Position numbers and translations under genes: made by a program. Positions 16,571-24,929 of a stretch of DNA of 40,204 nt are shown one piece after another (the first letter of the stretch is position 1; each line of letters starts with the position of its first letter). Where the stretch lies: positions 1-40,204 of the forward strand of contig JAITGC010000055.1 in assembly GCA_031280915.1 (NCBI GenBank). The letters run 5' to 3'. The stretch is from Desulfovibrio sp. Lineage in GTDB: Bacteria > Desulfobacterota > Desulfovibrionia > Desulfovibrionales > Desulfovibrionaceae. The notes beneath the pieces are model-generated. The model was not told where the DNA came from. It searched no databases and worked only from the letters and a program-made list of their open reading frames with translations.

Positions 16571-17673
16571 CTGGGAGCTTCCGTATCCTGGCCATAAATC
16601 CAGGCTCAACCAGCACCAAGATAGCGGTGTATGACGACGAAACGCAGCTTTTCAACCATTCTATTGCCCACAGCAGCGAGGAGCTGGCCCGTTTCCAACA
16701 TTTTGCGGATCAGCTTCCCATGCGCAAGGCGCATCTTCTGGAGGCCCTTGAACAGAAAAATGTCGCGCTGGGATCATTGAGCGCCGTTGTAGGCAGGGGG
16801 GGGAAAATTCCCCCCTGCCCCGAGGGCGCCATCAGCGTTACGGAGAAAATGGTCGAGTATCTGAAATCCCGTCCTCCTTTTGACAACCACATCTCGAATC
16901 TGGGCGCGATCCTGGCGCTGGACATCGCGGCCCCTCTCAAAATTCCGGCCTACATTTACGACGGAGTGACTGTTGACCAGATGGAAGACATTGCCCGGTT
17001 GACCGGCCTGCCTGACTTCCACAGGCACAGCGGCAGCCACGTGTTGAACATGAGGGCCGTGGCGCGGAAGGAGGCCGCATCGCGCGGCAAGCGCCTGGCC
17101 GACTTCAACGCCGTCATCTGTCATCTCGGTGGCGGCATTACCATGTGCGCCGTAAAAAACGGGCGTATGGCCGATGTCCTCGGAGATGAGGAAGGCCCCT
17201 ATTCGCCGGAACGCTCAGGAGGATTGCCCGTCAGGCAGCTCTCGGCCCTGTTGTTCAAAAACATCCATTCCGAAGTCGAATTCGCGCGCCGCCTGCGCGG
17301 TCAGGGGGGGCTTGTGGCCTATTTGGGCACCAACAATGCGCAAGCTGTGGAAAAGCGCATAACCGAGGGGGATGCGCAGGCCAAATTCATTTATCAGGGT
17401 ATGGCCTACCAGGTAGCCAAGGGCATCGGTTCGCTTGCCGTTGCCCTCAGGGGTGGGGTGGAGTGCATTATTCTCACCGGTTCCCTGGCTCATTCCAAGA
17501 TGCTGACGGACTGGATCGCCGGGCAGGTGGGCTTTCTGGCGCCGGTTGTGCTGTATCCGGGCGAAAATGAAATGGAGGCTCTGGCCCTGGGCGGCCTGCG
17601 CGTGCTGCGCGGCGAGGAGAAGCCCAGTGCTTTCAGTTCCGAAAAGAAGGTCAAGCTGCACTATGACGCCTGA
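16567..17673 (+). CDS. buk: Butyrate kinase-type acyl kinase
   Basis: A 368-residue member of the acetokinase family closest to butyrate and branched-chain acid kinases. It shows the N-terminal phosphate motif ILAINPGSTSTKIAVYDDE, VVGRGGKIPPCPEGAI, HSGSHVLNMRAVARKEAASR, the ADENOSINE region ICHLGGGITMCAVKNGR, DEEGPYSPERSGGLPV and IILTGSLAHSKML. It catalyses acyl phosphate plus ADP to acid plus ATP. The ATG overlaps the ptb stop by four bases, so the two are translationally coupled. A G8 run and a 10-bp palindrome (16792-16819) fall within codons for residues 76-85. Confidence 0.92.
   Translation: MTGSFRILAINPGSTSTKIAVYDDETQLFNHSIAHSSEELARFQHFADQLPMRKAHLLEALEQKNVALGSLSAVVGRGGKIPPCPEGAISVTEKMVEYLKSRPPFDNHISNLGAILALDIAAPLKIPAYIYDGVTVDQMEDIARLTGLPDFHRHSGSHVLNMRAVARKEAASRGKRLADFNAVICHLGGGITMCAVKNGRMADVLGDEEGPYSPERSGGLPVRQLSALLFKNIHSEVEFARRLRGQGGLVAYLGTNNAQAVEKRITEGDAQAKFIYQGMAYQVAKGIGSLAVALRGGVECIILTGSLAHSKMLTDWIAGQVGFLAPVVLYPGENEMEALALGGLRVLRGEEKPSAFSSEKKVKLHYDA
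16792..16819. repeat. G8 tract inside a 10-bp palindrome in buk
   Basis: GGCAGGGGGG (16792-16801) is the exact reverse complement of CCCCCCTGCC (16810-16819), around an 8-base loop. The G run spans 16796-16803 (8 Gs). Within coding sequence such a run can slip and shift the frame. Confidence 0.6.
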
Positions 17674-17711
17674 CCGCCGTTTTTGCCGAGAATATGCTAT
17701 CTGCAACGTTA

Positions 17712-17747
17712 GAACATTTTCACTTTGAAATGCTTGCTTGACGGCCA
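17712..17747. repeat. Repeat family 1, truncated copy C
   Basis: The sequence TTTCACTTTGAAATGCTTGC followed by TTGACGG matches one end of the family 1 elements and then stops. It lies between buk and the glcD-like gene. Confidence 0.6.
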
Positions 17748-17798
17748 CGTCACAACAACAGGCCGCCCGCGGCCAAACCGCTTCCGGGAGAAACAAGT

Positions 17799-19202
17799 AT
17801 GGACAGAGAAACACTCATAGCGCGGCTCACGGACATCGTCGGCAAGGAGAACATCGTCACGGAACCGGATGACCTTCTCCTCTATATTTTTAACGCGGGT
17901 CCCAAAGCCCAGCAGGCGTCTTTTCACTCCAAACATGTTCCCATAGCGGCCGTTCAGCCGGGTTCAGCCCAGGAAATTTCGCAAATCATGCGCATAGCGC
18001 ACGAAAAGGGCTTTCCCGTCATCGCGCGGGGGCAGGCGTCCGGCCTTGCGGAAAACACGCGCATAACAAAGGAAAACACCATTGTTCTCTCGACGATGCG
18101 GCTGACCAAACTTGAAATTGAGCCGGAAACCCTGACCGCCACCGTGGGGCCCGGAGTGGTCACGGTCGAAATCAAAAAAGCCGCCGGTAAATTCGGTCTG
18201 CTCTATCCGCCTGATCCGGCCAGTTTCGGCTATTCCACCATCGGCGGCAACGTGGCCACCGACGCCGGCGGGCTGCAATGCGTCAAATACGGAACCACAA
18301 GAAGTTATGTCGCCGGGCTTGAGGTCGTCCTCGCCGATGGGGAGATTATCCGCACGGGCAACAAATGCATCAAGGACGTCGCCGGGTACAACCTGACGCA
18401 GCTTTTTGTCGGCTCGGAAGGCACCCTCGGCATTATCACCGAAATAATCCTGAAACTCATCCCTCTGCCGCCTGCCAAAAAGGCCATGATGGCGATCTTT
18501 AACGACTTGGAGGCTGCGGGAGCCGCGGTTTCCAAAGTCATGGTCAGCGGCGTTGTCCCTTCCATTATGGAATTCATGGACAATACGCTTATACGGGCTG
18601 TAGAGGAGGTCATCCATCAGGGCCTGCCCGTTGACGCGGAAGCCATTCTGCTGATGGAGGTGGACGGAGACCCGGCCGTGCTTGACGGACAAGTCGAGAA
18701 GATTTCCTCCGTCTGCAAGGGCCTCGGCGTGCGGGAAATTCGCGTGGCCAATACCCCTGAGGAAATAGACGCCATCTGGGAGGGCCGGCGGAATTGCCTG
18801 CCGTCCCTTTCACGCGTCAGCAAAAGCAGAATGAGCGGCGACCCCGCGGCGCCCATCAACCGTCTGCCGGAAGAACTCCGCAAACTCAAGGAGCTTGGCA
18901 AGAAATATAATGTAAAGACGGCATGTTATGGACATGCCGGCGACGGCAACCTGCATCCCTGTTTTCTGTATGACAACGATGAGGAATATGAGCGCGCGAC
19001 CAAGGTCAAGGACGAGTTTTACGCTTTCATGCTGACCATCGGCGGCACGGTCACGGCCGAACACGGTGTCGGCAACGAGAAAACCAAATACATGAAGGAT
19101 CAGTTCGGGCCCGTTGCCTATGGAATCATGACCGGCATCAAGAAGCTTCTGGACCCCAAAAATATTCTCAATCCGGGATGTCTTTTTGGAGAAAATCTAT
19201 GA
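17799..19202 (+). CDS. FAD-linked 2-hydroxyacid dehydrogenase (GlcD family)
   Basis: A 467-residue flavoprotein of the GlcD/D-lactate dehydrogenase family that oxidises a 2-hydroxyacid to the 2-oxoacid. The FAD-binding domain contains PVIARGQASGLAENT, GPGVVTVEIKK, YPPDPASFGYSTIGGNVATD, AGGLQCVKYG and LFVGSEGTLGIITEI. The C-terminal substrate domain has CYGHAGDGNLHPCFLYD and TAEHGVGNEKTKYM with the conserved His residues. ATG 17799 has GGGAG about eight bases upstream. Its stop overlaps the next gene, an Fe-S partner. The substrate could be lactate, glycolate or a longer hydroxyacid; its place after ptb-buk suggests that it feeds the 2-oxoacid oxidoreductase. Confidence 0.92.
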   Translation: MDRETLIARLTDIVGKENIVTEPDDLLLYIFNAGPKAQQASFHSKHVPIAAVQPGSAQEISQIMRIAHEKGFPVIARGQASGLAENTRITKENTIVLSTMRLTKLEIEPETLTATVGPGVVTVEIKKAAGKFGLLYPPDPASFGYSTIGGNVATDAGGLQCVKYGTTRSYVAGLEVVLADGEIIRTGNKCIKDVAGYNLTQLFVGSEGTLGIITEIILKLIPLPPAKKAMMAIFNDLEAAGAAVSKVMVSGVVPSIMEFMDNTLIRAVEEVIHQGLPVDAEAILLMEVDGDPAVLDGQVEKISSVCKGLGVREIRVANTPEEIDAIWEGRRNCLPSLSRVSKSRMSGDPAAPINRLPEELRKLKELGKKYNVKTACYGHAGDGNLHPCFLYDNDEEYERATKVKDEFYAFMLTIGGTVTAEHGVGNEKTKYMKDQFGPVAYGIMTGIKKLLDPKNILNPGCLFGENL

Positions 19203-20473
19203 GCAACCAATATACGCCATTGAGGGAACTGTCCGCGAAATGTACCTTTTGCGGCGTCTGTCACTCCGTCTGTCCGGTTTTTTCCAAACTTGCCGTGGAA
19301 TCCTCCTGCGCCCGCGGGCGTCTTTTTCAGACACGCTTCCTGTCCGATGAAAAAATCAGGGCGAGCAAACATATCGCCGAAACCGTCACCAGGTGCACCT
19401 TGTGTCAGGCCTGCGCCGCCAAATGTTCCGCCGGCATAAAAACCACAGATCTTTTCATGCGGCTGCGCAAGGAGATCTATGGCGAAGTTCCGATGCCGCT
19501 GGCCAAGCGCGCGGCCTTTACCTGGATGTCCTACCGCGCGCTGTTTGATGCCTGTCTCAGTTATGGAGCGCCTTTCCAGACACTACTTTTCAAGGAGAAA
19601 GAAGACGGGGCCGGCTGGGTTTCCAGACTGCCCATCCCCGCGGCCGGCCTGAATCTGCGGCGGGTTATACCCAAACTGGCTTCCAGGCCCCTGCGGCGAG
19701 TCATACCCGAAGTCGGCAAACCGGCCTCCGGCGCCGTCAAGGCAAAGGTCGTCTTTTTTCCGGGCTGTATGATGAACTATGTGTATCCGGCGGCTGGTAA
19801 AGCGGTGTTTGACATTCTCGTCAAAAACGGGGTTGAGGTTCACGTTCCGAAAAAATTCGCCTGTTGCGGCACACCGGCCATCACTTCCGGAGATTTCGGC
19901 ACGGGCAGGATCCTGGCTGAAATCAACACGGGCCTTCTGTCCGCCGGCGGTTATGACGCCATCATCACGGGCTGCGCCACATGCGCCACGGCTCTGGCCC
20001 ACGAATACGGCATGGTTCTTGAGGATTCAAAAGCCGGCCCAGCCTGGGACGCTCTGAAAGGCAAAGTGCAGGATTTCACTTCATTTCTCTGCGGCCTGGG
20101 TTACAGCAAGGACTTCAGGGAAGTGAAACAAACCGTGACGATGCACGACCCCTGTCATCTCGTGCGTGGGATGAAGGTTGCCAAACAGCCGCGGGAAATC
20201 GTCAAGGCCATTCCTGGAGTCACCTTTGTCGAGATGGCTGACGCCGACCGCTGCTGCGGGTGCGCGGGCACGTTCAGCGCGCATTATTATGAACTCTCCC
20301 GCCGGATCAATGACGACAAGATCGATTCCATAGCCAGGACCAAGGCGGATTTGACGGTCACGGGCTGTTCCGCCTGTCGCATGCACATTGACGATGGCTT
20401 GAGCCAGCGGGGAGTGCCCTGCAAAACCCTGCACACGGCGGAATTGGTCGCCCGGGGGTACGGATTGGCCTGA
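19199..20473 (+). CDS. GlcF-type iron-sulfur subunit of a 2-hydroxyacid dehydrogenase
   Basis: A 424-residue partner of the FAD subunit. Two [4Fe-4S] motifs sit at the N-terminus ([12 protein letters not shown] and [14 protein letters not shown]). Two cysteine-rich CCG domains follow: [20 protein letters not shown] with [13 protein letters not shown], and HDPCHLVRG with [16 protein letters not shown]. These accept electrons from the flavin and pass them to quinone or another carrier. The true start is ATG 19199, in an ATGA overlap with the upstream stop; an in-frame ATG at 19178 lies within the previous gene. Membrane segments are absent, so it is peripheral or soluble. Confidence 0.92.
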   Translation: MSNQYTPLRELSAKCTFCGVCHSVCPVFSKLAVESSCARGRLFQTRFLSDEKIRASKHIAETVTRCTLCQACAAKCSAGIKTTDLFMRLRKEIYGEVPMPLAKRAAFTWMSYRALFDACLSYGAPFQTLLFKEKEDGAGWVSRLPIPAAGLNLRRVIPKLASRPLRRVIPEVGKPASGAVKAKVVFFPGCMMNYVYPAAGKAVFDILVKNGVEVHVPKKFACCGTPAITSGDFGTGRILAEINTGLLSAGGYDAIITGCATCATALAHEYGMVLEDSKAGPAWDALKGKVQDFTSFLCGLGYSKDFREVKQTVTMHDPCHLVRGMKVAKQPREIVKAIPGVTFVEMADADRCCGCAGTFSAHYYELSRRINDDKIDSIARTKADLTVTGCSACRMHIDDGLSQRGVPCKTLHTAELVARGYGLA

Positions 20474-20576
20474 TCGCCCGCCTGCCGGCAGCGCCTGTTT
20501 TTCGCCGGGCCGGATAAAGTATGTCTCCGCCTTGGCGCAGAGTCGTATATTCTTCAAATCTAAAAGGAGGATTATG

Positions 20577-22265
20577 ATGTACGACAAGAAATTTCGCAGC
20601 GGCATTTGGTCAAACGGATTGAAGAGAACAAATACCAGAGCTCTTGCCAACGCCCTTGGTTTGCTCCCTTCGGACTATGAAAAACCCTTTATCGGGGTCG
20701 TGAACTCCTGGAATGAAATCCATCCGGGGCACAAACATCTGCGGGATCTCGCGCTGGAGGTCAAATACGGCGTTTACGCGGCCGGGGGCGTTCCCTTCGA
20801 AATGAACACCATCGCCTTGTGTGACGGCATTGCCATGGGCCATGTGGGGATGTGCTATGTGCTTCCTTCCCGCGACCTCATCACCGACTCCATTGAACTT
20901 TCCGTTGAGGGGCACCAACTGGACGGGCTGGTTTTTCTGGCGGGATGCGACAAGATTGTTCCGGGCATGCTGATGGCGGCCGCTCGTCTCAATCTTCCCT
21001 CCATCGTCGTGACCGGAGGGCCGATGCTCGGCGGATGGGTGCAGGGCAAAGAAGTCAGCGGCTCATGGATTGTGCGTGAATACATCGGCAAATTCACCAG
21101 AGGGGAAATTTCCGAGAAGGAATTCACGAAAATGGAGCAAAGCACGTCCGCCACGCTGGGATCCTGCCCCATGATGGGGACAGCCAACACCATGTCCCTG
21201 GTGGCGGAAGCCCTGGGCATGACCGTTCCCAACAGCGGCACCACCCATGCCGTTTTCGCGGAGAAAAACAGACAGGCCAAGGCCAGTGGAATGCTGATCA
21301 TGGATATGGTGCGGAACAACGTATGCCCCAGGGATATCATGACCCAGGATGCGTTGAACAACGCCGTCACCGCCTGTATGGCCTATGGCGGTTCAAGCAA
21401 CGCCATGCTGCATCTGCCGGCCATCGCGTCGGAACTGGAACTGAAAATTACTGCTGACGACTTCGAGCGCATCAGCCGGAATACGCCGCATCTGGTCGAT
21501 GTTGTGCCGTCAGGGAAATACAGCCTGTATGACTTTGACAAAGCCGGCGGAATGCCCGCGCTTATTAAAACGCTCGGCGACAAATACATCAAGATGGACG
21601 TGAAAACGGTCATAGGGAAGACCTGGCGTGAAATCGTCGAAGATTATGACAACGGCAACACAGAGGTCATTACAACCCTTGACAAGCCCCTGCACCATGA
21701 GGGCAGCCTTGCCATCCTCAAGGGCAATCTCGCGCCTGAGGGATGCGTTGTGAAGCAGTCCGGCGTTGATCCGAAGATGTTTGTGCACAGGGGGCCGGCG
21801 CGCTGCTTCAATCGTGAGGAAGACGTCATTGACGCGATCTACGACAAAAAAATCAATCACGGCGACGTCATAATCATCCGTTACGAAGGGCCCAAGGGCG
21901 GACCGGGGATGCGTGAAATGCTCAATGCCACCGGTACTCTCATGGGCAACGGCTTTGGAAGCACAACAGCCATTGTGACCGACGGCCGTTTTTCCGGGGC
22001 CACGCGCGGCCCCTGTATAGGGCATGTGGCTCCTGAGGCGAAGGTGGGCGGCCCCATAGCCCTTGTTCAGGACGGAGACATGATCAGTTTTGATATCCCC
22101 AAACGTACCATTACCCTTGGGGTTTCCGAGGAGGAGCTGGCGAAGCGGCGGAAGACCTGGAAGCCTGAACCCACGAAGGTTAAAAGCAAATATTTGAGCC
22201 GCTACAGCGCGCTTGTGGACAGCGTTTGGAACGGCGCTGTTTTGAAGCTTCCCGAAGAACAATAG
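20577..22265 (+). CDS. IlvD/Edd-family dihydroxyacid dehydratase
   Basis: A 562-residue Fe-S dehydratase that removes water from a 2,3-dihydroxy (or sugar) acid to give a 2-oxoacid. Markers are [36 protein letters not shown], the cluster-ligand segments [17 protein letters not shown] and [14 protein letters not shown], and the C-terminal [18 protein letters not shown] and [29 protein letters not shown] is six bases before ATG 20577 (three before an alternative ATG at 20574). Nothing else for branched-chain amino acid synthesis is nearby; the context is catabolic, so it probably acts on an imported hydroxyacid rather than in isoleucine-valine synthesis. It could also be a sugar-acid dehydratase. 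Confidence 0.88.
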   Translation: MYDKKFRSGIWSNGLKRTNTRALANALGLLPSDYEKPFIGVVNSWNEIHPGHKHLRDLALEVKYGVYAAGGVPFEMNTIALCDGIAMGHVGMCYVLPSRDLITDSIELSVEGHQLDGLVFLAGCDKIVPGMLMAAARLNLPSIVVTGGPMLGGWVQGKEVSGSWIVREYIGKFTRGEISEKEFTKMEQSTSATLGSCPMMGTANTMSLVAEALGMTVPNSGTTHAVFAEKNRQAKASGMLIMDMVRNNVCPRDIMTQDALNNAVTACMAYGGSSNAMLHLPAIASELELKITADDFERISRNTPHLVDVVPSGKYSLYDFDKAGGMPALIKTLGDKYIKMDVKTVIGKTWREIVEDYDNGNTEVITTLDKPLHHEGSLAILKGNLAPEGCVVKQSGVDPKMFVHRGPARCFNREEDVIDAIYDKKINHGDVIIIRYEGPKGGPGMREMLNATGTLMGNGFGSTTAIVTDGRFSGATRGPCIGHVAPEAKVGGPIALVQDGDMISFDIPKRTITLGVSEEELAKRRKTWKPEPTKVKSKYLSRYSALVDSVWNGAVLKLPEEQ

Positions 22266-22290
22266 AGCATTTCACACTTGAAATGCTCCG
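22264..22290. repeat. Hairpin repeat, first of two identical copies
   Basis: GAGCATTTCA pairs with TGAAATGCTC around the loop CACT, beginning in the stop codon of the dehydratase gene. The 27 bases 22264-22290 recur exactly at 22419-22445. No T-run follows. Confidence 0.75.
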
Positions 22291-22373
22291 AGAGCGTTGA
22301 CAAAGGCACTTTGGCAGCGCTCCGCCGCGAAGGGCAGGCGCAATTCACTTGCGCCGCGAGGCCCCAAAGCGGG

Positions 22374-22423
22374 CGTGCCTTCACAAAACCCGGCTTTGCG
22401 GGGTTTGTCATCAATCTGAGAGC
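22374..22423. repeat. Repeat family 2, copy 1
   Basis: A 50-base block around ACAAAACCCGGCTTTGCGGG that continues through GTTTGTCATCAATCTG. It matches 39604-39653 at 47 of 50 positions and contains an imperfect terminator-like stem (ACAAAACCC with GGGGTTTGT). It lies between the two copies of the hairpin repeat. Confidence 0.7.
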
Positions 22424-22445
22424 ATTTCACACTTGAAATGCTCCG
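22419..22445. repeat. Hairpin repeat, second identical copy
   Basis: Exact 27-base copy of 22264-22290. The DASS-transporter relic begins immediately after it, which suggests that the repeat marks a rearrangement junction. Confidence 0.75.
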
Positions 22446-22570
22446 GCGGCGATATGATCAAATTTGCCGACGCCAGTAAAATGTCCGTGGTGTTTATGGT
22501 GTTGTCCGTTATCAGCTTTATGGTCAGTGTGCCGTATTGGGAAATGCTCGGCCTTTTCAAACTTCCCTAA
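22444..22570 (+). pseudogene. C-terminal relic of a second DASS transporter
   Basis: The frame encodes GDMIKFADASKMSVVFMVLS followed by VISFMVSVPYWEMLGLFKLP and a stop. This aligns with the C-terminus of the transporter at 10979-12403 (GEMADHAIMSKQSVFF...ASIPFWQMLGLIN), including the shared G-[DE]-M and [SV]-[IV]-P-[FY]-W-x-M-L-G-L ends. Only about 40 of some 470 residues remain, and no start or upstream membrane domain exists, so it is a relic. Homology starts exactly at the end of a hairpin repeat, so a deletion between repeats is the simplest explanation. Confidence 0.7.
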
Positions 22571-22588
22571 TCCACGTTGGCTGAAATG

Positions 22589-22594
22589 TATAAT
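22589..22594 (+). promoter_or_regulatory. TATAAT -10 box upstream of the G13 tract
   Basis: A consensus TATAAT precedes the symporter gene, but I see no good -35 at 16-18 bases. Transcription from here would start near 22601 and place the G13 tract at about +19 to +31. Confidence 0.35.
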
Positions 22595-22619
22595 ACGTTA
22601 ATATCATTAGTATTTTTAC

Positions 22620-22632
22620 GGGGGGGGGGGGG
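22620..22632 (+). repeat. G13 homopolymer tract in the symporter leader
   Basis: Thirteen consecutive Gs lie about 200 bases upstream of the symporter start. Tracts of this length are typical slipped-strand hot spots. It does not lie in any supported coding sequence; an effect, if any, would be on promoter spacing or the leader RNA. The run could also be miscounted by sequencing. Confidence 0.7.
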
Positions 22633-22835
22633 CGTCCCCTGTTTGCGTGGACGCGACATCTTCCATCTTCCGCCGTCTCGCGTCAAATCCGCATAAAGAA
22701 ACCGAACGGGAAAAGACCCGCCGGAAGTGTTCCAGCGGCATATTCCCGGTTCTGCTCAACTGAAAACGAGGAAGGGGGCATCCCCTTCCTCCTCTTCTCT
22801 CACGGCCTTTGAAACGTCCCTGGAAGGAGCAGCGT

Positions 22836-24266
22836 ATGCCGGATAAATTGCCGCTTTATATGTTGGTAGCATATATGGCCGTGACAATCGCGGTCGGAAT
22901 GGCGTATATCAGAAGACAGACCTGCAAGCAGTATTTTATCGCCAGCCACAGCCTTTCCACGCCACTGATAATAGCTCTGTTGTTCTCCGAAATCATCGCC
23001 GGGGCCGGCACCATAGGCAATGCCGCTGAAGCTTTCAGGAGCGGCTACTCTTCCGTATGGGCCAACTGGGGCATGTTTTTGGGTTGCATATTGTTTGTCT
23101 TTTTGGCCGCCACATTTTTCCGCGCCATGTGCATAGTAAAAGGCGTCATGTCCGTTCCCGAGGCCTACGGGCATATCTTTGACAAAAGATCAAGGGTTGT
23201 GATGCTTTTGAATGTGGTTATCGTGTATTTCATATTGTATGCCATGCAGCCTGTTGCCGCGGCCGCCATCATCGGGCCGATTTTCAATGCCGATATTACT
23301 CTTGTCACCTGGATAATGTCAGCCATATTCATTTTAATGACGCTTACCGGCGGCATGACATCCATTGCCAAGATGAACGTGCTCCATGCCGTGGTCATGT
23401 ATGTCGGATTGACGGTGGTGAGCATAAAGGCCCTCCATTACGTCGGAGGAATAGGTGTTTTACAGCAAAGCCTTCCCCCGTCTTACTTTACGTTTACCCA
23501 GCCCAATATATTTGTCGTCATCGCGCAGGCCGTCGGCACAGCCATCGGTTTTCTGGCTTCCGCCAATGTGGTCAGCACGACCTTTTCCGCAAAATCGCTG
23601 GCCACGGCGAAACGCGGCATTTTTATAGCGGCGGTTCTGATATTTCCCTTTGCGCTGATGCCGGCCACTATCGGCATATGCGCGAAAGTAATGATGCCGG
23701 ATATTCAGCCCAATGCCGCGCTTTTTTTCATGGCCAATGAACTGGGCAGCCTGTTCAGCGGGTTGGTCGGCATGGCGATAGTCGCCGCCATATGGTCAAC
23801 CGGTCCGGCTCTGCTGCTTATTATATGCACCACCATCACAAAAGATTTCTATACGGTATTTGTTCGGCCCCAGGCCACTGATGGCGAACAAATGATGTTT
23901 ACCAGGATCATTGTCGTCGTTACAGGAATATCCGCGACTTTCTTCGGCATGAACGCGGGTTCGATACTCAACCAGATGCTCGGCGCTTTTCAAATTCGTT
24001 CCGTGGTTGGCATTGTGCTTGTTCTGGCGCTGTATTATCCCAGAATAAGCAAAGACGGAGCTTTCTGGTCCATGCTTGCCGGCGGTATTGTCGCTTCTTT
24101 CTGGCATTTCGCGAAAAACCCCTGGGGAGTCGCGCCGTTGTGGCCCGCAGCCGCCGTTACCCTGTTTGTTTTGTTCGTATTCAATATCTTCAACAAGGAA
24201 AGGGAATCCGAGGGGTATCGCATGTGGCGCGACGCCGCGAAGGAGTTGAAGGAGAAGCATTTGTAA
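22836..24266 (+). CDS. Sodium:solute symporter (SSS family)
   Basis: A 476-residue membrane protein with about 13 helices and the SSS pattern: an N-terminal helix then RRQTCKQYFIASHSLSTPLI, the core segment SEIIAGAGTIGNAAEAFRSGYSSVWANWG, YFILYAMQPVAAAAIIGP, LTGGMTSIAKMNVLHAVVMYVGL, and LVGMAIVAAIWSTGPALLLI with CTTITKDFY, which holds sodium-site residues in this family. The family carries carboxylates, sugars, amino acids and vitamins. ATG 22836 has GGAAGGAG seven bases upstream. It closes the catabolic cluster and is probably a second uptake route for the same or a related substrate. A G13 tract in its leader might affect expression. Confidence 0.88.
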   Translation: MPDKLPLYMLVAYMAVTIAVGMAYIRRQTCKQYFIASHSLSTPLIIALLFSEIIAGAGTIGNAAEAFRSGYSSVWANWGMFLGCILFVFLAATFFRAMCIVKGVMSVPEAYGHIFDKRSRVVMLLNVVIVYFILYAMQPVAAAAIIGPIFNADITLVTWIMSAIFILMTLTGGMTSIAKMNVLHAVVMYVGLTVVSIKALHYVGGIGVLQQSLPPSYFTFTQPNIFVVIAQAVGTAIGFLASANVVSTTFSAKSLATAKRGIFIAAVLIFPFALMPATIGICAKVMMPDIQPNAALFFMANELGSLFSGLVGMAIVAAIWSTGPALLLIICTTITKDFYTVFVRPQATDGEQMMFTRIIVVVTGISATFFGMNAGSILNQMLGAFQIRSVVGIVLVLALYYPRISKDGAFWSMLAGGIVASFWHFAKNPWGVAPLWPAAAVTLFVLFVFNIFNKERESEGYRMWRDAAKELKEKHL

Positions 24267-24361
24267 GGCCAGCCCTCGGCCTTGCCCTCAAGGTGCAGAG
24301 CATTTTACTTTCCACAAGGGATGCTCATCCATACGCCCAGAGGGGCTACGGCTGCCGAAAA

Positions 24362-24425
24362 CCGCGTTTTTCGGCGGAGCGGTCTTCATAAATCGGCCAT
24401 TGGCCGATTTATGACATGAGTTGTA
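24362..24425. repeat. Repeat family 3, copy 2
   Basis: The first 31 bases, CCGCGTTTTTCGGCGGAGCG through CATAAA, equal those of the copy at 12481. The inner part is slightly longer and forms a TCGGCCA-TTGGCCGA stem; the end CATGAGTTGT is shared. Confidence 0.7.
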
Positions 24426-24450
24426 GTCCCGCATTAAAGTGGTGATGCAG

Positions 24451-24568
24451 AGCATTTTCGCTTTGAAGTGCTTGCAAGCGACTTCGCTTCGCCGTCGAGC
24501 AAGTATTCCGTGGCGCGGATTTTCACAAAATCCGCGCCGGGCTGTCAGGCATTTTCAATGGTAAACCG
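24451..24568. repeat. Repeat family 1, copy B
   Basis: Diverged copy in the same orientation as the element at 31615. It starts CATTTTCGCTTTGAAGTGCTTGC, keeps the CTTCGCTTCGCCGTCGAGCAAG stem region in altered form, the GGCGCGGATTTT...AAAATCCGCGCC stem, and the end CATTTTCAATGGTAAACCGG. Confidence 0.65.
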
Positions 24569-24618
24569 GCTCTATCCGCAACATCAGCGCCGCCGGTTTT
24601 TTCTCCGGTCTTCCGCGC

Positions 24619-24647
24619 TTGCATAATTTTTGAAAAATGTGTAAAAA
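24619..24647 (+). promoter_or_regulatory. Candidate sigma-70 promoter for rpmE
   Basis: TTGCAT (24619-24624), a 17-bp AT-rich spacer and TAAAAA (24642-24647) lie about 35 bases before the rpmE start codon. Confidence 0.45.
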
Positions 24648-24679
24648 AATCCCCTTTGAGAATCCGAAGAGGAACAGCC

Positions 24680-24892
24680 ATGAAAAAAGATATTCATCCC
24701 AAAGTATATAGCGCCGCCATTACCTGCGCTTGCGGTAACTCCGAGCAAGTGCTCTCCACCAGGGGCGAGCAGGTGCATGTGGAAGTCTGCTCGGCCTGCC
24801 ACCCGTTTTTTACCGGCAAGCAGCGTTTTCTGGACACGGCCGGCCGCATTGACCGCTTCCGTAAAAAATACGCCAAATTTGACGCAAAGTAA
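24680..24892 (+). CDS. rpmE: 50S ribosomal protein L31
   Basis: A 70-residue ribosomal protein: [20 protein letters not shown], then the second cysteine pair [20 protein letters not shown] and [13 protein letters not shown]. The CxC plus CxxC set marks the zinc-binding form of L31. ATG 24680 has GAGGAAC upstream; an in-frame ATG at 24656 is ignored because the family starts at MKKDIHP. It leads the conserved rpmE-DUF1385-prfA cluster. Confidence 0.97.
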   Translation: MKKDIHPKVYSAAITCACGNSEQVLSTRGEQVHVEVCSACHPFFTGKQRFLDTAGRIDRFRKKYAKFDAK

Positions 24893-24929
24893 TTGCTCCG
24901 TCGGGGGACGCGCCGCGCGGCTTTCGGCT

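Larger units (their letters stand above)
24267..24679. other. Repeat-filled gap between symporter and rpmE
   Basis: About 410 bases with no gene. In order it contains a short GAGCATTTTAC...GGATGCTC dyad (24297-24335), family 3 copy 2, family 1 copy B, and the rpmE promoter. The operon end and any terminator must lie near 24270-24340, but no classical stem plus T-run is visible. Confidence 0.6.

Noticed and set aside
20577..22265. Biosynthetic IlvD of branched-chain amino acid synthesis
   Set aside because: No ilv or leu genes are adjacent; it lies within a transporter/oxidoreductase/kinase cluster under a sigma-54 promoter. The biosynthetic role cannot be excluded, but context argues against it.
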